8,668 bases of DNA from Acidocella sp. (GTDB taxonomy: Bacteria > Pseudomonadota > Alphaproteobacteria > Acetobacterales > Acetobacteraceae). The notes beneath the pieces were generated by a model, which saw nothing but the letters and a program-made list of their open reading frames with translations, had not been told where the DNA came from and did not search any database. Position numbers and translations under genes: made by a program. Shown one piece after another: positions 1-4,617 of this stretch. Location of the stretch: the NCBI GenBank assembly GCA_029077775.1, contig JAQNCU010000100.1, forward strand, positions 1-8,668. Reading direction: 5' to 3'. Positions within the stretch are counted from its first letter, which is position 1; every line of letters starts with the position of its first letter.

Positions 1-22
1 GGCTGATCGAGTGTTTTTTCTG

Positions 23-32
23 GATTCGAATC
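23..32. repeat. Perfect 10-bp palindrome at end of SH3 gene
   Basis: GATTCGAATC is its own reverse complement and overlaps the stop codon of the frameshifted SH3 gene. On the minus strand it is followed by CAGAAAAAACAC rather than a T-run, so it does not look like an intrinsic terminator for that gene. It resembles a tRNA T-loop but lacks the T-stem and acceptor pairing. Confidence 0.4.
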
Positions 33-377
33 ATGAATGTGCCAAATTATGGGTTGGAACCCAGCCGACACCTCCCTCTGCTGATACGCACCACGCCCAC
101 CCAGCAACGGTTTCCAATATTATCAGGGTCTGTCCAACAGAAACACTTAGTTCCATGGCGCTATAGTCTCGGCGCAGGACCGCCGCTTGTTCACCGCCGC
201 GTTCAAGGAAAACCTCCGGCACCCATCCTGCGAGACCCGAGAGACCAAGTGTTCACACCATAGCCAACCCGGCTCGTCGTCGTCTCGGCGAATGATTATT
301 AAGCCATCGCCCGCCACCCCCAGGATCGGCGCTTCATAAGCTCGACCGTAGTCGGCAATTACATGGCCTTTAGTCAT
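31..377 (-). pseudogene. Double SH3-like domain protein, frameshifted
   Basis: Two minus-strand reading frames join into one protein of about 115 residues if one base is restored near 245-249. The upstream frame (ATG at 375-377) gives an SH3-like module: ADYGRAYEAP, a hydrophobic strand GLIII, then GWLWCEHL. The -1 frame continues with GLSGLAGWVPEVFL, completing the first module. A second copy follows, with hydrophobic strands LSVSVGQTLIILE, then GWAWCVSAEGGVGWVPTHNL, before a stop at 31-33. The repeated pattern GW-x-WC ... GWVP in both halves, split exactly across the frame change, is the main support. Left unshifted, the first frame runs into an unrelated tail and stops at 147. The full-length product would be a small soluble protein of bacterial variant-SH3 type, with no signal peptide or membrane segment; its ligand is unknown. 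The break may be a true mutation, a sequencing error or, less likely, programmed slippage. The SH3 assignment comes from motif reading only. Confidence 0.6.
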
Positions 378-424
378 TTCAACTGGCCCACTAGAGCCGG
401 ATGATCCTTGATCGAATCGCTGCG

Positions 425-442
425 AGATCCGATCCAGGATCT
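425..442. repeat. 6-bp perfect inverted repeat next to larger dyad
   Basis: AGATCC (425-430) and GGATCT (437-442) are perfect reverse complements around GATCCA. The right arm overlaps the first bases of the 440-481 dyad, so the two structures would be mutually exclusive. Short arms like these can occur by chance. Confidence 0.35.
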
Positions 443-481
443 GAATCCGCCTCTACGAATATGGTGAGAGGGCGATTCAGA
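440..481. repeat. 15-bp imperfect inverted repeat, 12-bp spacer
   Basis: Left arm TCTGAATCCGCCTCT (440-454) and right arm AGAGGGCGATTCAGA (467-481) pair at 13 of 15 positions around a 12-base spacer. No T-run follows on either strand, so a classical intrinsic terminator is unlikely. It could form a long hairpin in RNA, bind a dimeric protein, or be the abutted ends of a lost mobile element. No transposase was recognised next to it. Confidence 0.6.
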
Positions 482-494
482 CTTCAGCTCCAAA

Positions 495-525
495 GGTTGG
501 GAATTGCCGTACCCTGATACCAACC
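495..525. repeat. 6-bp inverted repeat with 19-base loop
   Basis: GGTTGG (495-500) and CCAACC (520-525) can pair around a 19-base loop. It is noted because it lies just outside the larger dyad at 440-481. It may be chance. Confidence 0.25.
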
Positions 526-622
526 AAAGGGCGCCGAACCATCAATCATGTCTCGGCCCCGCTCACTCAGGTATAAGTCGTCAAAAAAGCCACAAATTCA
601 GCACGTCGCGGCTCGCCCCGTG

Positions 623-660
623 TAAAAATACTAAAAATCGCCTGCTTAGCCTGGCTTAGC
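623..660 (-). terminator. Possible weak terminator after BI-1 gene
   Basis: Reading the minus strand, two copies of GCTAAGC (660-654 and 650-644) flank CAG. They can pair as a seven-base-pair stem with one central A-A mismatch. After a short GC-containing gap come two five-T runs (638-623). The stem overlaps the BI-1 stop codon (656-658). The mismatch, the three-base loop and the distance to the T-runs make it a weak candidate. Confidence 0.3.
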
Positions 661-1441
661 GGCTGTTACGCTGGCCAAAAAGTTGCAGCAGGAACATAAA
701 CAAATTGATGAAGTTCAGATAGAGTTGCAAGGCATCGTACACGCTACGCTTTGCCGCCATCGACGCGCCATATGACGAGCCATACTGCAGATAGGTCACT
801 TTGATCCGCTGCGTGTCATAGGCCGTAAGGCCCACAAAAATAAGCACACCCAAAATGCTGATGGCGAACGCGACCGCTGGCGAATGCAAGAATATGTTCA
901 CGAGGCTGGCAATGATAATGCCGATTAGCCCCATCATGAGAAAACTGCCCATGCTGGTCAGGTCGCGCCGCGCTGTGTACCCGTACAGGCTGGTAGCCGC
1001 GAAGGTACCCGCCGTGATAAAAAACACCTCGGTGATAGACGTCTGCGTGTAGACCAGGAAAATATTGGTCAAACTCGCCCCCATCGTGGCGCAAAACGCC
1101 CAGAACAAAGCCTGCGCCGCCGTGGTGGAGAGCTTATTGACCCCAAAACTGAGAACCATCACGAAGGCCAAAGGCGCGAAGATGGTGATATAGGCGAGGA
1201 TCGAGGGCTGGCGAACGAGGTCGCCACTGGCAGTTTGCACCATCGGATAAAATGCGTTCATCAGCCCCGAATGCGAGATACCGAAGGCCACCAGCCCGGT
1301 AAGCACGAGGCCGGATGCCATCCAGTTATAGACTTTGAGCATGTATGACCGCAGGCCCTGGTCCAGCAGAGCAGTGCTGCCAGAAGCGGCATACCCGGCT
1401 TGCGCCGTGCGATAGGAATTGCCGTCCGGATTATACGCCAT
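656..1441 (-). CDS. Bax inhibitor-1/YccA family membrane protein
   Basis: This 261-residue protein belongs to the BI-1 (TMBIM/YccA/YbhL) family of inner-membrane proteins. Bacterial members such as Bacillus subtilis YetJ behave as pH-sensitive calcium leak channels, and others interact with the FtsH protease; which applies here is unknown. The sequence shows a short polar N-terminus (1-35), the family entry motif VYNWMASGL (38-45 region), and hydrophobic helices at roughly 40-60, 82-102, 108-131, 137-156, 163-186, 189-208 and 236-255. The family motif TAYDTQRIK (207-214, Asp209) follows helix six. The C-terminus is the typical ALQLYLNFINLFMFLLQLFG. Length is normal for the family. The ATG start has AGGAG ten bases upstream (1452-1456), so the start is well supported. 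The gene lies 115 bp downstream of rne on the same strand. A TAGAAT box (1481-1486) is a possible -10, without a well-spaced -35. Confidence 0.93.
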   Translation of the reverse strand: MAYNPDGNSYRTAQAGYAASGSTALLDQGLRSYMLKVYNWMASGLVLTGLVAFGISHSGLMNAFYPMVQTASGDLVRQPSILAYITIFAPLAFVMVLSFGVNKLSTTAAQALFWAFCATMGASLTNIFLVYTQTSITEVFFITAGTFAATSLYGYTARRDLTSMGSFLMMGLIGIIIASLVNIFLHSPAVAFAISILGVLIFVGLTAYDTQRIKVTYLQYGSSYGASMAAKRSVYDALQLYLNFINLFMFLLQLFGQRNSR

Positions 1442-1556
1442 GGAATATTTGCTCCTGATATTGGCTTATGAAACTAGCCGATTCTATGATTCGCCTTTAC
1501 GGGCGGTTTTTCAAGCCCAATCGGCATGAACACTCGCAGGCGGACGGCTTGTCGTA

Positions 1557-4220
1557 TCAACGCCGCCACCAACCGCGCTTTTTCTCGGGCAATGGTGCCT
1601 CAGCGCCGACCGCAATCGCCGCCATCGGAGCACCCACTGGAGCCGCAACTGGGAGAGCAACGGGGGCGGCGGATGCGGGCGGGGCGGCAGCCTGGATTTC
1701 AGGCGCTGGCCCCGGCATCTCAGCCAGATCAAGCGGCGATACCGTCTTTTTAACTGACGGCTTCCGGGGGGTCTTTGGCTTTGCGGCCTGGCGAATACGC
1801 AACTGCTCGGCTTCAACGCGCTCAGCGGCTTCAAAAATATCGGCGATATCGGTGAACACCGGTACATCGATGGGGGGTTCGACGGGTCCCGCACCGGTTA
1901 TATCCGGTGCTGGGTCAGTGTCTTTACCCGTCCGACGACGCCCGCCACGCGCGCGGCGGCGGCGGGGTGATGCCTCCCTGGATGGCGGCGCGTCGTCGCC
2001 CTCTGCAGGGGCACCCAATTCGGCGGCGAGAACGAGGTCGATTTCGCTGGGTTGCTCATCATCCGATGACACAGGCGCGCTCACAACCGACGGCGCGCTA
2101 TCGTCTCGTGGCGGCAACGCTGCCTCGGGCGCGGTGCCATCTGGGCGGCGCTTGCCACGGCGGCGGCGGCGGCGGCGCTTGCGCTCACCCTCCTCGGCGG
2201 TGTCGCTCGCGCTCGGGGCGGTGTCGCTCGCGCTCGGGACATCATCTTCAGGCTCGTCATCATCGGTCGCGGCAAGCGCGTCATCGGTGGCCATACTGGC
2301 CTGGTGACGCTCAGTGCTGCGCTCGGACGTGATGGGGCCGTATGAGGCTGGTGCCGCCGCCATGGGAGAAGCGGTTTGTGTCCTGATTTTATCGATCCGG
2401 AAGTTCGTGCCTGTCATCGCCGCATCCGGCGCGAACATCACCCGCATCGCATAGCGCGCCTCAATCGCCGAGAGCCGCTCGCGCTTTTGGTTGAACAGAT
2501 AAAAAGCGATCTCGGGCGGGAGAACCACAGAGATTTCAGCGGCACGGAATTTCGCCCCCTCATCCTCGATTGCCCGCAATATGTGCAAGGCCGCACTCTC
2601 CGGGCTGCGCACATGGCCCTGGCCCGCGCAATGCGGGCACATCACGAGCGAGGCCTCGGCCAGCGAAGGCCGCAGCCGCTGGCGGCTGAGTTCCATCAGC
2701 CCGAAATGGCTGATCGCGCCGAGCTGGATCCGCGCCCGGTCGTTTTTGAGCGAGTCCTTCATGCGCCGCTCAACCGCCGCGTTGTTTTTGCGGCTTTCCA
2801 TGTCGATGAAATCGATCACGATCAGCCCGGCAAGGTCACGCATCCGCAATTGCTTGGCGGCTTCCTCCGCGGCCTCCAAATTCGTGCGCAGGGCGGTATC
2901 CTCGATGCTCCGCTCGCGCGTGGAACGGCCGGAGTTAACGTCGATCGCAACCAGCGCCTCGGTCTGGTTGATGACGATATAGCCGCCCGAGCGCAACTGC
3001 ACCGTGGGGTTCAGCATCGCGTCGAGCTGCGCCTCCACCTGGTGGCGGGCGAATAGAGGCTGACCCTCGGTCCATAACTGCACCTTGCGGGCATGGCTTG
3101 GCATCAACATCCGCATAAAATCACGCGCAGCCTGATAACCTTCCTGGCCATCGACCAGAATCTCCTCGACATCGCGTGTGTACACATCACGGATGGTGCG
3201 CTTGATCAGGCTGGCTTCCTCATAAATCAACGCGGGCGCCATGGAGTCCATCGTTCGCTCGCGGATATCGTCCCACAATCGCAGAAGATATTCGCAATCG
3301 CGCGTGATCTCGGGTTTTGGCCGGTTGGCACCTGCGGTGCGCACGATCAGGCCCATACCCTCGGGCACATCAAGCGCCGCCATCGCTTCCTTCAGCCGCC
3401 GCCGGTCGGCAACCGACGTGATCTTGCGCGACACGCCGCCGCCGGTGGGCGAATTCGGCATCAGCACCGAGAACCGGCCCGCGAGCGAAAGATAGGTGGT
3501 GAGCGCCGCACCCTTATTGCCGCGCTCCTCCTTGACCACCTGGATCAGCATAATCTGCCGGCGATGGATAACATCCTGGATTTTGTAATTGCGCAAAAAC
3601 CGCTGCCGCTGCCGCCGCTCGCGCGCTTCCGCTGCGTCATCACCGTCACCACCGAGATTCTCAGGCGGCGGCGCCTCCGGGCCGTTGGCATCCGCCAGAT
3701 TGACCTCAGTTTCAGGCATCTGGATAGTCTCGTCGGGCTCAGATTGCACCTCCTCGATGGGGGTTTCATCTGACTGAGCCGCGATAGCTTCATCCATCGG
3801 CGCCGCCATTACAGCCTCATCGGGCGGCGGTGCCGCGAGAATTTCGATCGGCGTGATGTCGAGCGCCTTCGCCGCGTCGGTGGCGGGCGACAGGGACATA
3901 TCGCCCTCATTCGTCTCGTCATCCTCAGCCGCGTCCTCGGCCTGTAAGGCGAGCAGCCGTTTACGGTCGGCGACCGGGATTTGGTAATAATCCGGATGAA
4001 TCTCCCCGAAAGCCAGGAAGCCGTGGCGGTTACCGCCATATTCAACGAACGCGGCCTGCAGGCTGGGTTCGACCCGGATCACCTTGGCAAGATAGATATT
4101 GCCTTTGATCTGCTTACGTGTAGCGGTTTCAACGTCGAAATCTTCAAGCCGGTTACCGTCCAGCACCACCACGCGGGTTTCTTCCGCATGGCTGGCGTCG
4201 ATTAACATTTTTTTGGTCAT
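1557..4220 (-). CDS. rne: Ribonuclease E
   Basis: RNase E is the endoribonuclease that starts mRNA decay, processes rRNA and tRNA precursors, and scaffolds the degradosome. The 887-residue product begins MTKKMLIDASHAEETRVVV, typical of alphaproteobacterial RNase E. An S1 domain starts at about 36 (GNIYLAKVIRVEPSLQAAFVEYGG). It is interrupted by an acidic, Pro-rich insertion (about 92-200) and resumes at 214-250 (VVKEERGNKGAALTTYLSLAG). The 5'-monophosphate sensor is VRTAG (293-297; Arg294 and Thr295 match E. coli Arg169 and Thr170). The DNase I-like catalytic core has AIDVNSGR (Asp427) and LIVIDFIDM (Asp470), equivalent to E. coli Asp303 and Asp346. The zinc-link is CPHC (528-531). After about 620 the protein becomes disordered, with two Arg-rich RNA-binding stretches (680-692 and 752-763) and ends KKRGWWRR, the PNPase-docking motif type known from Caulobacter. 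GGAG lies 11 bases before the ATG. All active-site residues are intact. Confidence 0.97.
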   Translation of the reverse strand: MTKKMLIDASHAEETRVVVLDGNRLEDFDVETATRKQIKGNIYLAKVIRVEPSLQAAFVEYGGNRHGFLAFGEIHPDYYQIPVADRKRLLALQAEDAAEDDETNEGDMSLSPATDAAKALDITPIEILAAPPPDEAVMAAPMDEAIAAQSDETPIEEVQSEPDETIQMPETEVNLADANGPEAPPPENLGGDGDDAAEARERRQRQRFLRNYKIQDVIHRRQIMLIQVVKEERGNKGAALTTYLSLAGRFSVLMPNSPTGGGVSRKITSVADRRRLKEAMAALDVPEGMGLIVRTAGANRPKPEITRDCEYLLRLWDDIRERTMDSMAPALIYEEASLIKRTIRDVYTRDVEEILVDGQEGYQAARDFMRMLMPSHARKVQLWTEGQPLFARHQVEAQLDAMLNPTVQLRSGGYIVINQTEALVAIDVNSGRSTRERSIEDTALRTNLEAAEEAAKQLRMRDLAGLIVIDFIDMESRKNNAAVERRMKDSLKNDRARIQLGAISHFGLMELSRQRLRPSLAEASLVMCPHCAGQGHVRSPESAALHILRAIEDEGAKFRAAEISVVLPPEIAFYLFNQKRERLSAIEARYAMRVMFAPDAAMTGTNFRIDKIRTQTASPMAAAPASYGPITSERSTERHQASMATDDALAATDDDEPEDDVPSASDTAPSASDTAEEGERKRRRRRRRGKRRPDGTAPEAALPPRDDSAPSVVSAPVSSDDEQPSEIDLVLAAELGAPAEGDDAPPSREASPRRRRARGGRRRTGKDTDPAPDITGAGPVEPPIDVPVFTDIADIFEAAERVEAEQLRIRQAAKPKTPRKPSVKKTVSPLDLAEMPGPAPEIQAAAPPASAAPVALPVAAPVGAPMAAIAVGAEAPLPEKKRGWWRR
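2197..2238 (-). repeat. Two tandem 21-bp units inside rne
   Basis: The 21-base unit GCGG-TGTCGCTCGCGCTCGGG occurs twice without mismatch (2197-2217 and 2218-2238). It encodes two copies of PSASDTA (about residues 662-675) in the disordered tail, just before the first Arg-rich stretch. Being a multiple of three, it keeps the frame. It looks like a recent in-frame duplication, and its copy number may vary between strains. Confidence 0.8.
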
Positions 4221-4278
4221 TTATAGGGGAACTCCGATACGCGGCCTCGGCTGGCGGTGCGGAACGCAAGGCCCGCCC

Positions 4279-4296
4279 CGGCGAAACGCCGCGTTT
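4279..4296 (-). promoter_or_regulatory. Alternative small hairpins in rne leader
   Basis: Within the presumed rne leader, about 60-75 bases upstream of the start, two overlapping hairpins compete. One is CGGCG-TTT-CGCCG (4291-4279). The other is AAACG-CGG-CGTTT (4296-4284). They share bases and cannot form together. RNase E autoregulates through structured 5' leaders in E. coli; a similar role here is only a guess. Read on the plus strand, the first hairpin is followed by CGTTTTGTTT, but no plus-strand gene ends before it. Confidence 0.3.
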
Positions 4297-4482
4297 TGTT
4301 TGTAAAGTTTTGAGGGATAGAGAATTTTGGGGTGTTTTTTCAGGGGCAGACCAGCGCCACGCCATATCCGAACGGTACATATTGAAATCGGTCGGCAGAG
4401 CGGTCATCGGTCCTTGATCTCGGTCGCCAGGGTTTTAAAGACCTGACTTTGTTGGATATTTCAGGGCCGGGCTGGCGAAACG

Positions 4483-4496
4483 GGCAGAAAACTGCC
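4483..4496. repeat. 5-bp hairpin upstream of glycosyltransferase gene
   Basis: GGCAG and CTGCC pair perfectly around AAAA. No T-run follows on the plus strand, so it is not a terminator. It could lie in the leader of the glycosyltransferase mRNA or be a small dyad for a regulator. Confidence 0.25.
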
Positions 4497-4617
4497 GCAG
4501 ATTGCTCTTATCCAAACACCTGTAATGGTGATGACCCAATTAGCGTGCCGCCGCAAGGGGCTTGTGCGGCGATGTGTGATACAACAAAATATTACCAGAT
4601 TTTTATGTGAGACCGTC

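Larger units (their letters stand above)
378..655. other. Intergenic region rich in inverted repeats
   Basis: No complete reading frame of convincing composition lies between the SH3 gene and the BI-1 gene. The stretch holds three inverted repeats (425-442, 440-481, 495-525), an A/T-rich patch just after the BI-1 stop (623-637), and two short minus-strand open stretches that could be a decayed coding remnant (484-650). Any promoter of the SH3 gene should lie here, but no clear -35/-10 pair was found. The base texture is less regularly GC-rich at third positions than in the flanking genes, which fits non-coding or decayed DNA. Confidence 0.6.
4221..4617. promoter_or_regulatory. Divergent intergenic region of rne and glycosyltransferase gene
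   Basis: About 400 bp separate the rne start (4220, minus) from the proposed start of the glycosyltransferase gene (4618, plus), so both promoters should lie here. A possible plus-strand promoter is TTGATC (4414-4419) with TAAAGA (4436-4441), 16 bases apart; it is weak. For rne, no box pair was convincing. The rne side contains the small hairpins at 4279-4296, and the glycosyltransferase side contains GGCAG-AAAA-CTGCC (4483-4496). The plus-strand frame remains open back to an ATG at 4525, but the translation before 4618 does not look like the family. Confidence 0.45.

Noticed and set aside
20..43. tRNA-like 3' end (TTCGAAT loop followed by a CCA at 41-43)
   Set aside because: The base before the loop is A, not G. 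The T-stem does not pair and no acceptor partner is visible, so this is a palindrome rather than a tRNA.
1492..1511. Plus-strand terminator-like hairpin CGCC-TTTACG-GGCG followed by GTTTTT
   Set aside because: The stem is only four pairs and no plus-strand gene ends upstream. For the minus-strand genes the T-run is on the wrong side.
1481..1514. TTGAAA and TAGAAT as a promoter of the BI-1 gene
   Set aside because: The boxes are 22 bases apart, too far for a standard sigma-70-type promoter. Only the -10-like box was mentioned, as a possibility.
2148..2180. CGG-repeat run in rne as a microsatellite
   Set aside because: It simply encodes the Arg-rich RNA-binding stretch of RNase E with mixed Arg codons. 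It is explained by protein function and is not a separate element.
1468..2307. 279-residue plus-strand frame opposite the rne tail
   Set aside because: Its Ser/Gly/Ala/Arg composition is what the GC-rich, low-complexity rne tail gives when read in antisense. rne is clearly the coding strand, and no family motif or ribosome site supports the antisense frame.
2376..3773. Two 226-residue plus-strand frames opposite the rne core
   Set aside because: They lie opposite the conserved RNase E catalytic core. Their His/Arg/Leu-rich translations are typical antisense shadows of GC-rich genes.
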